This document shows positions 1 to 10,870 of a DNA stretch of 64,000 nt, piece after piece. Within the stretch, counting starts at the first letter, position 1; every line of letters begins with the position of its first letter. Origin of the DNA: Sialis fuliginosa (Eukaryota; Arthropoda; Insecta; Megaloptera; Sialidae); NCBI GenBank assembly GCA_961205875.1, contig OY540810.1:11098001-11162000 (forward strand), written 5' to 3'. Below the pieces are notes generated by a model. That model was not told where the DNA came from and did no database searches. It was given only the letters and a program-made list of their open reading frames with translations. Both the position numbers and the translations under genes were made by a program.

Positions 1-157
1 AAAAGAAATTCTGCCGGCGCCCATGGATGTACTCATTGTAAAAATTCTGACAGCCTGAATCGATTTCTGATCGATTGTAGTATCCAAGTCTCACTCGCAT
101 CCGTATTTTCTGATTTTATCAATCAGTATTATTCACTATACTTAATATTATTACATT

Positions 158-957
158 ACTAGCTGGGCCCGCGCGGCTTCGCTCGCGTGGACTACGGAAT
201 TATTGTTTAGGATTTAAAAAATATATAGTTGAATTAAGTACAAACAACACAATTAGTTATTTTTGTAATAAAAACCAAACAACACTTAAATTACCTACAT
301 AACAAAAACGAATCAGAACAAAAAGTAAAAATAATTTTTGTTCTATTAATTATTGAAAACAAAATAAACAATTGACAATCAAAAGAATAGCGGCCTGTGA
401 TCATTCCCTCTGCCCTGCGTCTACTTGGCACGCTCCTTACAGCACGCCGCGACACGGGTAGCCATCGCGCGAATAATATGTTCCCGTATATATATTTCGA
501 TATTTTCTAAGCTATACGACCAAATTGGATGCTGTAAAGGGCAATGTTTTGCAGGTCATAAGTCCAAGTAAACAGAACCCAAATATTTTATGTTTTCTTT
601 GTAACATAAAAGCAGTCATTGTGGCTTAAATATAAAAGTTAGACATATGGTGTCGCTGACTTTATTGTAGACCTTTTGATTCTACACAATTCTTTAATAC
701 ATTATTTTGTTCCATATTGAACGGTTTAAGCAGCGTATTGCAAAATAGCGCGCCGACGGCAAAAATTTTTCCGACTTGATAACTATTATCGTCACTGCTT
801 AGTTGTTATGTTACTCACGTAACAAAATATAACCTATAACCAGGCCAGAGAATGTACCTATGAATTAAAAAAGAAACCACGTAAATCTGATAAGTGGTTC
901 TGGAGTGATAAGCGCACTAACAGAGAGACGTTGAGCTTTATATACATATATTAAGGA
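158..957 (-). mobile_element. Non-autonomous Helitron, reverse copy
   Basis: On the minus strand this starts TCCTTAATATA, runs through a TATAAAGCTCAACGTCTCTCTG segment, and ends with a GC-rich hairpin (ACGCGAGCGAAGCCGCG-type) followed by CTAGT. Helitrons start with TC, end CTRRT after a hairpin, and insert between A and T. The insertion bases are A on the 5' side and a T-rich 3' flank. It matches the copy at 2887-3803 over most of its length but lacks that copy's long TCTG microsatellite. No Rep/helicase coding is seen, so it is non-autonomous, like the Lep1 family of Lepidoptera. Confidence 0.75.
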
Positions 958-1377
958 TGTTCAATGTTCTATTTTTTATACTTGCAAAAAATAATACATA
1001 ACTTATTATTGAAGAAATCGCATCATAATTCTTACTGAAGCATCTCTATTCTCGATAAGAAGATCAAAACATGATAACTGCAAAATTGTGATTGATTTTT
1101 CAGGAAAGCGATTTAAAAGTTTTGTTAAAATAACATTAAATTAAGCATTTATTTTAACGAATTTCTCAAATGAATACAGACCAAACGAAATAATACACAA
1201 AATTAAATCAGAAAACGGTCAAATTATCGGAGGACTATAAGTTTAAATTTTTTAATGTAGTGGATCAAAATTTGAGTTTTAATTTTTATTAAATTTTACT
1301 TTTCATAAAATAAATACATAATCTATGTGCATGAAATTTGTTGCACTTTACACAAACAGTATTTTTTCAAATAATTC

Positions 1378-1385
1378 TATATAAG
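1378..1385 (+). promoter_or_regulatory. TATA box (TATATAAG)
   Basis: TATATAAG lies 43 bp before the ATG at 1428. This spacing puts a start site near 1408 and gives a short 5' UTR, as in the other secreted-protein genes of the cluster. Confidence 0.5.
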
Positions 1386-1427
1386 TACATATTGAAAGAA
1401 TTTATATTTTATTTGCAATCAAAAACC

Positions 1428-2318
1428 ATGGATAATATCAAACGTATTTGCTTTATTTTCTTCGTTGTAATGTGGTAAGTATTTTTATTTATTAAATTTA
1501 TTGACAACTTTTTGCTATTCAATTTATTTAAGCAATTGCTCCTAGGCGCCAAACAAAGAGGGCGCCAAAATTTTGTCTCATTCTCAATATGATTCATGTA
1601 AAATATATAGTGACTGACCTAAACCGGTTTTTTAAAACGAAACCGAACCGAATTTCGGTTTTCATCTCAGTTTCGGCCGAGACCGAATCTTTTTAAAAGT
1701 AATTTTGAAACAGATTTACATAAAAAAATTTGCTCGTTTTGGGTTAGGAAAAATAGTATGAATACTCGAATCCGTTTAAGAATTCAGCATTAATAGCTTA
1801 AAACTAAATTCAAAACAACTATAAAAACTTAAAAATTATAAATCTTATAAATGGAGGCGAGTACATCCGGGGCGTGGTGAAACGCGACCGAAACCGAATC
1901 ACTTATTTTGGGCAGAAACAAACCGAAACTGAAACCGAAATCGAATTTTCAATCGGTCACTAGTAATATAAACTTTTATTTTCTGTATTTTGCAATATTG
2001 AATTATCGATTTTTATTATTTTTAACGGACTTGTTATTGAAATAATAATAATAATAACAAGAAGATATTTTTGGAAGGAGTATGGAGGGGAGAAAGGGGG
2101 CTCAATCAATATTAAAAAATAACAATAAATATATCGTGTACCAATGTATGCATAATTTAATGACTATAAAGATTTTCAACAGTTTTCTTCTAGCATTTGC
2201 AACTGTAGAAGATGGAAATGCATATAAAAACCAGATGGAAGCCATAAAAAAGTCGTTAAATACGAAGGAAAGCGATATTCCAGAATACATAAGTGAACCA
2301 ATCGACAATTTATTTTGA
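1428..2318 (+). CDS. Small secreted protein, 60 aa (unrecognised)
   Basis: Two exons, 1428-1474 and 2183-2318 (stop TGA 2316-2318). Donor G|GTAAGT and acceptor TTTTCAACAG keep the frame in phase 2. The hydrophobic core FIFFVVM of exon 1 continues as CFLLAFA in exon 2, so the joined N-terminus is a strong signal peptide with likely cleavage after AFA. That leaves a mature peptide of about 38 residues, acidic/polar, starting TVEDGNAYK and ending EPIDNLF, without cysteine. The 708-bp intron carries a TIR element (1608-1962). I do not recognise the family. That two independent exons give one continuous signal peptide is the main support. A candidate poly(A) signal, AATAAA, lies near 2447. Confidence 0.65.
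1608..1962. mobile_element. TIR element with CGGTTTCGGTTT-type repeats
   Basis: Ends TAGTGACTGACC on the left and, inverted, TAGTGACCGATT on the right. The interior is full of AAACCGAAAC/GGTTTCGG runs, a pattern common in insect non-autonomous DNA elements. It sits in the intron of the 60-aa secreted-protein gene. A related short piece occurs near 26925-26960. No coding was seen. Confidence 0.5.
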
Positions 2319-2886
2319 TAAAAACTAAATTTAACTCTCTTAACATGATCGTCGAATGTTTCAACTGAAAATAGAGCCATATTTTAAGTTGACATATTTG
2401 ACATTGAAAAAACAAATATTATACATATTTGTAAATATTGGGAGCAAATAAAAAATATATAATCATGTTTAATTTTTGTATTATTACCAGGGTGTGAAGT
2501 GATAATTTTCACGCAAATTATCTTGATAAATATTCTAAGATAATAAAAATATAAATTTTAGCAATAGAAAAATTACTCAATTATTACGGTATTTCCCCGA
2601 CCGTCTGCATTTGACACAATGCTTAGTTTTGTTTTAGTTATTAAGTACTGAAAAGGTACCTTAAAGATGAAAAATAAGATCATTTCTTACATTCATGAAT
2701 AATTTTAGTTATAGGTACTACTTACATTTTTTAAAGGCAATGTTTCCATTGTTTATTGTTTTTATTTTTATTATTATCTAATAATAATAAAAACCATTTT
2801 CAAATTGTAGAACAATAATTTTATATTATACTTATAATAATAATCAAAATAAATAAATATAGCCACCATAAAACTTCTTATCATCA
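2319..2886. other. AT-rich intergenic stretch
   Basis: 3' flank of the first secreted gene, with an AATAAA-type poly(A) signal near 2447. The rest is low-complexity AT sequence; no gene or repeat boundary could be supported. Confidence 0.5.
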
Positions 2887-2915
2887 TCCTTAATATATAT
2901 AAAGCTCAACGTCTC

Positions 2916-2973
<58 letters not shown>

Positions 2974-3803
2974 CGTTAGTTACCTTATCACTCGAGAACC
3001 ACTTATCCGATTGACGTGTTTTTTTTTTTAATTCATAGGTACGTTCTCTGGCCAGGTTATAGGCTATATTTTTTTAGGTTAGATAACATAACAACTAAGC
3101 AGTGACAATAATAGTAAATCAAGTCGGAAAAATTTTTGCCGTCGGCGCGCTGTTTTGTAATACGCTGCCTAAACCGTTCAATATAGAACAAAATAATGTA
3201 ATAAAGAATTGTGTAGAATCAAAAGTTCTTCAATTAAGTCCGCGACACCATATGTCTAACTTTTATATTTTAGCCACAATGACTGCTTTTATGTTACAAA
3301 AAAAACATAAAATATTTGGGTTCTGTTTACATGGACTTATGACCTGCAAAACATTAATCCATATCGAAATAAATGATTTCATCGTCATAAGCACTTAATG
3401 TAGATATAGTTTGCCCTTTACAGCATCCAATTTGGTCGTATAGTTTAGAAAATATCTTAAAATATATTTATAAAGGTAACATCTTAAATGTATGGTGTCG
3501 TGCCGCATCGAAGCGAGTACATCAGATTGGATTCGCGTACGCTCGGTAGATATTCGGAGTCCCTCGGCTGATCGTTTGTGTTTATTTTGTTTTCAATAAT
3601 TAACATTTAAATTTAAACAGAACACAAATTATTTGTACTTTTTTCTTCTGATTCGTTTTTGTTAGGTAATTTAGGTATTGATAAATTATTATTACAATAA
3701 TAACTAATCGTGTTTGTACTTAATTAATTAAACTATATTTTTCAAAAATCCTAAACAATAATTCCGTAGTCTACGCGAGCGAAGCCGCGTGGGTCCAGCT
3801 AGT
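2887..3803 (+). mobile_element. Non-autonomous Helitron, forward copy
   Basis: Starts TCCTTAATATATATAAAGC, followed by a (TCTG)n microsatellite at about 2913-2970. It ends with the hairpin ACGCGAGCGAAGCCGCGT, then GGGTCCAGCTAGT, followed by T. These are Helitron hallmarks (5' TC, 3' hairpin, CTAGT). It is the inverted partner of 158-957. A 98-codon open frame inside (3102-3398) has no counterpart in the other copy and is not considered a gene. Confidence 0.78.
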
Positions 3804-5308
3804 TATAAATAAAACAACATTTTCTAGTCAACTGTTTAGGTCCTTTGATTCGAAACAAATCACAAATATAATTGAAATCGAACTGTATTTCCAAACCAAA
3901 CAATTCTATATTGTATTTTTGGTTATAACAAATTTTAACAACAATCAAAATAAAATTTGGATATATTGTTTTAGCGTCCTAAATTATTTCGTAGTATTTT
4001 TTACATTTGCATTTCTTTTTATCTATGGTTTCTAATATTTTTTGGAAAACTTTTAAAAATAAATAATATAATTTGATTGTCTTATAATAAATTTCGATAT
4101 CTGGAACACTGACTGTAACAATGAGACATTAAAAAAAATATAGATTCATCATAAAATAATTTGGGACGTTAAAACCTTAGATTAGGAAAGACTATGGATA
4201 CATAACAACCAATGCTAGTCCGTATATGAAAGTGTTACCAAAATTTGTCGGCGGCCATCTTGTTTTAATTGTCAAAACCGCATATTATCCCATAGGCGTC
4301 AGTTGAAAATTTATAATATGTAAATATGCTTTAAATTACAATTGAATTTAGTATGCATGAGAGATGATAGTTACAAATAGATGTTTCTCTGTTAATCAAT
4401 TATCACTGAAATATTCAAAAGACAATATAAAACATGTATTCTTCATTAATTTTATAATTCAAAATAATTGACATTTATTTTAAAATCTTAATGATACGTC
4501 AATGATCTGTGGAGCGATTTTTCGTGGTGCGATATGGTAACAACGCTAGGTAATGTGTTATTTGTCCTTTATCTTTCCTTGTCTAAGGTATATGCCATTT
4601 TTATATTTCATTAAAAATAAATTCAATCCAAATTAAACAACAAAACGTTTTATTTAACCTAGACATAAGTATCACATAAAATGCAAGGAGGAGGGGGAGT
4701 TAGGCGGTATGGTAAAGATAAAAAAAAAATAGCAGATTTTGAAAAAATAATCTTCAGGTGGCAAACTTTAAAAACATATATTATTAAACGCACCACTAGG
4801 GGGAATAGAAATAACGAACATTCCGTCGCGGGTCACAACCTTCCTAAGTCCACTTCCTAAGTCCTCTTGTCGTGGAGTGACACTTTTAGAAATAAATATG
4901 TTTATAAATCCAAGACCTAGACGCGGATCTGTGCCTAAACTTTGTTGTTTATAGCAACAAAATAAATGATTTATTTCTGCAAAATATTATTTACTAAAAC
5001 AATACAATTATAAATCATTTTAAAATTAATAATGTTTATATATACATAAACATTTTAGTTAATCGTAAAGTATAAATCATTTAAACAACTATAAAACATG
5101 TCCAATCGCTATTATCTACCAATTAGTTTTACAAGATGTCATTTTAAAAATATATTTCTGTCACTACGTTCGATCGCTATTTATAAATTTAAAAATTATA
5201 TAAATATCGATTAGGAATTTTAAATTCAGTATTAAAATACGGGAAGTTATTATTTTTTTATTGAAATAAATATAATTGTTGTAATTAAAAAAGTTAAAAA
5301 GTAACAAT
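3804..5308. other. Intergenic, no gene seen
   Basis: AT-rich sequence with short open frames only. A piece at about 4780-4870 (CGGGTCACAACCTTCCTAAG) resembles, in reverse, the end of the hAT-like element at 9249-9470 and is probably a decayed relative. Nothing else could be supported. Confidence 0.4.
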
Positions 5309-5827
5309 ATGGACAGTTCAGAAGCAAAACCAACTTACTCCACAAAACAGCCGGATGTGAATGTTCTTGTATACAAAAACATACAACGGTTTACAAATAA
5401 ATACATCAAATCTATACAAGTTCTCAAATATCGAAATAACAAAATCGGTAAATAGTAAATTTTCCTACGCTACTGGTTTTTAAAAATTCGTTAAAATAAA
5501 AATTTCTCAAATACCCCATTCATGTAACAATTTTATGCAATATATATGAATCATTTTTATGTGTATGTATTTTATTTAATATACTAACAACCATTAAACT
5601 ATTAATTGTAAAATGTTCCATACGTTTATACAATAAAACATTATTACAAAGCACATTCTATTGTTTTACACAACAATCGTTTTTAACCAATAAAGAGTTT
5701 TGATAAAAATGCCCACTATACAGGTTTGATCATAGCCAACTTTGTCATATTACTTACGTATTTTCTGTATTTTATTATTGAACGGACTAATATTATAATT
5801 ATTGTACGTAACTGTTGCAAACAATAA
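5309..5827 (+). CDS. Possible small single-pass membrane protein, about 80 aa
   Basis: An ATG in good context (ACAATATGG) at 5309 opens a polar frame starting MDSSEAKPTYSTKQ. Read unspliced, it stops after 48 codons. A GTAAAT donor at about 5451 and a CAG acceptor at 5721-5723 would extend it in phase 1 into a hydrophobic segment, GLIIANFVILLTYFLYFII, ending at TAA 5825-5827. That would be a short cytosolic head plus one membrane span. The stop overlaps the ATG of the next gene (TAATG). In AT-rich DNA hydrophobic frames arise easily, so this may be only the 5' leader of the next gene. Confidence 0.28.
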
Positions 5828-8800
5828 TGGAGAAGAAGCGGATTTTTATTTTATCTGTTTTACTTGCTATTCCTTACGTAAGTATATTATTTTTAATAAT
5901 ATTTACTTTTATTTACTAATTATTTTAGATGTTACCGGTATATTTTTGTCTTTAGTACCTATATATGTTACGGGCAAAGCCCGCTGGGCGTGCAAAGATA
6001 ACATTTCCCAAGCAATGTTAGCATTATACATCGCTGCTGGACAAAGTTCACAGAAATGGTTAATTAACCCTTCAATGAAGGCGTGTAAAATCCTGACGTC
6101 AGTGGATACGCTGGGTCAAATTGACCCGTTAGACATTAGGGGCCATTTAAAGCACTCTTTAATTACATTACTATTTTATTATTAAGTAAAACATGTCATT
6201 AGAATGCTCGTCTAATATAAATCACGTAATATACCCCATTTTTTATTTTTTAAGATTAGTGAATGTACGAGTATACAACATAAAAATTATGAAAACGTAA
6301 AATAATCTTAATCACAAAAATATGTCTGCATGATTTAAACAAACGTAATGGAGAGTTTGAATATTGAATTAACTGAATATCTTTTGGATCTGATAAAAAA
6401 AAATTATGAGCCGGCCATGTTGTAAAAAAGTCACGTTAACGGAGACGTTGGGTCAAATTAACCTAACAACTTTGAGGGGGAATAACACACTACGTTACTA
6501 TGATAAACTCAAACTTATTAATGTCAGCTGTTCAACATGATTCAGTTTAAAGGTAGACTGACGGATAAGTAAAGAAATCATTTCGTTTTGTTAATAGAGC
6601 TCTTTATAGATGTCGTTGGGTCAGATCGACAACACGTCTCCAGTGACTTGGTCCGGTTTTATGCGGACATTATCGACAATGCTAAATCGTCTTGGGCAGT
6701 AGGTACTATGTTATGATGTTAAATTGATATTAACTATCAAATAAAATTGGTTCGTACAAGTTTTATACTATATTTATTACAATTAATCTACGAAAAATTA
6801 ATCATTACATTAGGTACAACGTAAATTTAAAAAAAATATGTACATAATTTAAACTGGCCTGAGTTCGTTAATTAGCAATTTCTGCGAACTTTGGCCTTAC
6901 AATATCGACTTTGCACACCCTGCGGACATTGCCCGGATCATATTTAATACATATACATATGTAAACAGATTACTAATTAGTATTTTTTTGTAGGTGTATT
7001 GTAATGTAGAAACAGGAGAAAAATCTAAAAAAAATATTAATGATTTTGTTGAAATCAAGGTATTTATGAATATTTAATTGTCCATTTTGAGTTAATAATA
7101 GTTACATATCCCTTCCCCCCTAAAACTTTTTTGAAACCATTTTTAACAAATAATTTTTAAAATGTAAAAAAGTTATATTTTTTTACTATAGAGTCAAGGT
7201 AGATACTTAGAACCCAAGGTGGATCGCCCCCCCTCCGTTTTTTTATCCGCCGCTAAATGCATGTCTAATTACTGAGATTGTCTAACTAACAAATGTCTCA
7301 TTAGCAAGCTTGTACTGTAATGTGATTTTGTTATTTTCAGAAAAAAACAACTGCAAAAATGGCAAGTACTAGTGAAGAAGTTAACAGTAATGTACAAAGT
7401 TCAAGATCTTTAATAAATGTAGGTATTTTCCAATATTTCATGGAAGTATTTGTATTATGATAATTTTACACACAAAAAATAAAACACGATGTTTTTTGAC
7501 AAAATGACAACAAAACAATGGAAAAAATAAAACCAGTAATGGGCATCCAGTGATGGGCAAATGATAATGATTACAAAATGATAAATACTACGACAAAAAA
7601 GTTATAAAATAAAGAATTGTAAATTTTGAAACAATGCAAAGCAGATGCTATGATAATGTAATAATTAATAAATAGATTACACTAATAATAATTAGTTTAA
7701 ATGTCCACCATTTTGATACCCATTAGCCGATTGTCATCAAATTAACCTGTTTTACAGTTAAGTGTTTATTAGAGTATCTGTACAATTTGAAATATTAATG
7801 GTACGCCCCCTCAATCTGTTCCTTGTGACAAAAAAATAAGGAAGCCACAACAAGCGTTGATAATTAATATTTTTATTAAACTTAAAAAATCGTCAAAAAC
7901 AAAAAATCGATTTTCTCTAGAGATAGAATTTAAAAATTTATTTTAAAAAATATAGTCTTTTTCTATCAGAAAAAGTGATAATATAGGAAAAACGAGAAAA
8001 ATTGAAAAAAGTAGTATCTATTTTCAGAAAAAAGTGAAAATTGTTATTTAAAATACACGTTAAATTTAAAGTACATTAGCATAGCATATATATGTACCTT
8101 GCTTCTTGATGAATCTACTAACCAGCGGTTATTTTAAGAAAATTTTACAACTGCACTTTTCTTTTTTTCTGCTCGACATTTACAGTTACATTTATAATTA
8201 TCAACTACACAAATTGACTTTTACAATTGCACATTTTTTTCGCTTTTCAACTATTTTTATCTATATATAATTGCAATGGCTTTTTTTTATTTATTTATTT
8301 TTTTGCTTTCTACTTGTACTTTTTCAACAATATGTGCCTTTTTTGTACTATATTTATGTTTTTAAAATGTAACTTCCTTTATTTTACTCTACACTTTTTT
8401 TGAACACACAAATAGACTTTTACAACTACACATTTCACTTTTAGAACTGCAGAAACAAGCTACAACTACACACTAAAATAACCCCGACTACTAACCAAAT
8501 ATTATTAACGAGAAATGATTTTTGACTATGTAACACAAAAATATTTTCATACTTTAAAAATTATTTTTTACTTGAATTGACAAAATTCATTTGACAAAAC
8601 AGTAGCGTCGACTCGGTCAGTAAAGCAGCAGCACATTAGCTAACTCAGACGCTACAAAGCTTTCATTTATGACCATTAGATGATATTATTTTTAAAACGT
8701 TTCAACTGCAACACTTCTCCCCTACTTATTTTTAAAAAAATATTATTTTCTTAGGTAGTAAATCCCGAAAAGAACTGTTTCGATAACAACTTCATTGCAA

Positions 8801-9204
8801 AACCAATAATCGAACTAAAACGACTACCAGAAGATGTGATGCGTATGATGAAGAACCTAATCATACTTTTCCTCCATGAGTTCAACTTCGTGAAAGACAC
8901 CAGGAAAAAGCGCGTCTTGGAAATAGCCAAAGATTTCAACATTGTCATGGACGACATGAACGCTATAAAAGAAGCTTATTATAACAACAGTTACGATCTG
9001 TTCTACCAAATAATTAACTCGTGCGAGATTAAAGATATTGATAATTACTTATATTATCCTGTCAAATTCATTAAACTCGTAATGGGTATTCCTGAAAGTA
9101 TATTCAGATGGAGTCGAGGTATTTTGTACAACGTTGCATGGCATGATGATAAAAATATGAATGAAATAAATGAAGTCGAACCTAATTTTAATAAAATATA
9201 TTAA
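5827..9204 (+). CDS. Secreted Lys/Asn-rich protein (unrecognised)
   Basis: Four exons: 5827-5877, about 6995-7060, about 7341-7418 and about 8756-9204, all joined in phase 0. Exon 1 encodes MEKKRIFILSVLLAIPY, and with VYC from exon 2 this is a clear signal peptide. Exons 2-3 encode a Lys/Ser/Asn-rich linker. Exon 4 encodes a mainly helical domain of about 148 residues starting VVNPEKNCFDNN, with segments MRMMKNLIILFLHEF, YDLFYQIINSCEIKD and YPVKFIKLVMGIPESIF, ending FNKIY. The precursor is about 213 residues. A poly(A) signal, AATAAA, is at 9577-9582, beyond an inserted element. The helical segments are reminiscent of the neighbouring secreted genes, but no alignment is convincing. Function unknown. 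Confidence 0.65.
5940..6185 (+). pseudogene. Possible transposase-like remnant
   Basis: Within intron 1 of the secreted gene, a frame reads KARWACKDNISQAMLAL. This resembles the helix-turn-helix start of pogo/Jerky-type DNA-binding domains (RW-x2-DNI-x2-A). It degenerates quickly and contains a GGGTCAAATTGACCC palindrome. Related GGGTCAAATT and GGGTCAGATC motifs follow at about 6450 and 6620. Weak evidence; it may be chance. Confidence 0.22.
7550..7790. repeat. Dispersed repeat R1, fragment
   Basis: Contains blocks shared with 33256-33732 and 35553-36137, such as AATGTCCACCATTTT, AATTAATAAATAGATTA and GTTAAGTGT. It lies in the last intron of the preceding gene and both ends are missing. Confidence 0.5.
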
Positions 9205-9248
9205 GGTGACATTATTGTTCAGTAATTTCTGGTTTGAACTAGTTGTAC

Positions 9249-9470
9249 CAGTGACGAACTAAGGAAGGTTGTGACCCGGGGAGAATGTTAATTATTGCCC
9301 CCCCCCCCCCCCCCCTGTAAAGAATTATATCAACATCAAAATATAAAATTAAAAATCTGCCTTTGTAATACGTGAATACGTTTGTTTTGCTCTTCAAGAA
9401 ATTTTCTTTTCAAAGTCTGCCAATGTACGCCCCTCCCACCCATTTGCTCCCCTCCCTTAGTCCGTTACTA
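9249..9470. mobile_element. hAT-like MITE with 8-bp target duplication
   Basis: Starts CAGTGACGAACTAAGG and ends CCTTAGTCCGTTACTA, an imperfect terminal inverted repeat. Flanks AGTTGTAC and GGTTGTAC agree at 7 of 8 positions, the size expected for hAT transposition. It contains a run of about 17 C. No coding. It sits in the 3' flank of the preceding secreted gene, before its poly(A) signal. Confidence 0.6.
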
Positions 9471-9582
9471 GGTTGTACCATGTTAATGGTGCATTGCTTT
9501 TAATTTTATTAATTTATTTAACTTTTGTTATATGTATGTAATATTTAAGTGTAATTTTAAACTATATTATAAATTTAATAAA

Positions 9583-10707
9583 CAATAATGAATGCTGTTA
9601 TAATTGTGACTTTTTTATATAGGTACTTAATTTCATTATAGGGTGATCGCCAGTCAAAGCATGTTTATAAAAAAAATGTTAAAAATTCGAGACTTTTAGG
9701 TGATAACCAAAATCAAAAAAGGCTGGGGGCTAACCTATTGCCCGCACTGCCATCCTGTAGTTACGCGACTGTTATCATTCTACACGACTATATTTAAAAG
9801 TAAGGTAAAGACAGCTAAGAATAAACACCTAAGACAAAATAACTAGATAACTAAAGACTTACATAACCCACGTGATCAATATAATAATTTAAAAATTAAA
9901 CTTCAAAATGCATTACAGTTATTTATGATCTATTTTGTATAATATAATAATAATATTTGATGGAATTCCATTCTGACTATTTTCGCCATGATGTGTGTGT
10001 GTCTGTCTGTAAGCTCTGTAACTTAAATATGACAAATCGTAATAGGGTGAAATTTTACATTTAAGATGAATTTTTATCTGGAAAGAAAACTTCCTATTTT
10101 TAAAAACAATCTTTCAACCGTATTTAAATTTTTCGAATTATTTTTGAAACAGTGCGAAATAGAGAAAAATAGCCAAGATAAAAACTATGTATAGGTAATA
10201 TTATTATATTGATTTTTTCAAAATATCATATTAAAAAAAATATTTATTACATTTTAAATATTGGTTCATAACAGAGAAGAAATATCTGCAATGAGTGTCA
10301 TGAAACTTTCTTATACGTAATACTCAGAGTGAACAGTGTGGGTGATTCTAATTATGTAAAAAAAATCTTTCTGGCTAAATCTTAAATTAAATTCAGTGAT
10401 CGTTTTAAAATGTATAGGTGGTTGTCTTCTCAAACTAAAATTAGTCCTTAGTATAAAATTTGATCCTTCTATCATCAGTCGTTAAAAATTATTTGACACA
10501 TGCTGTAGAAAATATTATTTTCTATAATTTATGTCCTATTCATTTTTATTCTATATTCTTTCATTATTTCTATTATAAATTTGTCCGAATTACGTATGAG
10601 AAAATCCAGTGGCTCCTACGGCAGATATTTTTTTTATTAATATGTAGGTATGGAACGATTTTATAAACAATAATAAATAAATATATGTATATCTCTTCCC
10701 AATCTGT
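9583..10707. other. Intergenic, decayed repeat
   Basis: A TGTGTGTGTCTGTCTGT-type block near 9990-10060, and TCTATAATTTATGTCCT-type sequence near 10520, recur with changes at about 18560-18920. This indicates one dispersed element family. Apparent open frames here are low-complexity. Confidence 0.4.
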
Positions 10708-10870
10708 TTTATTTATTTGATTTCTAAAACCATATAACTTAACATAACATTTTTTTATAATTAACAAACATCTTTAATTTATGCAGCCAAAAAATACCAT
10801 ACATAAAAAATAAAATACTGAATTGTACATCAATTACACATAGTCACATAGTTCATTCCAATACATTATT

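Noticed and set aside
3102-3398. 98-codon open frame in the forward Helitron
   Set aside because: Not open in the inverted copy, no domain; lies wholly in non-autonomous element sequence.
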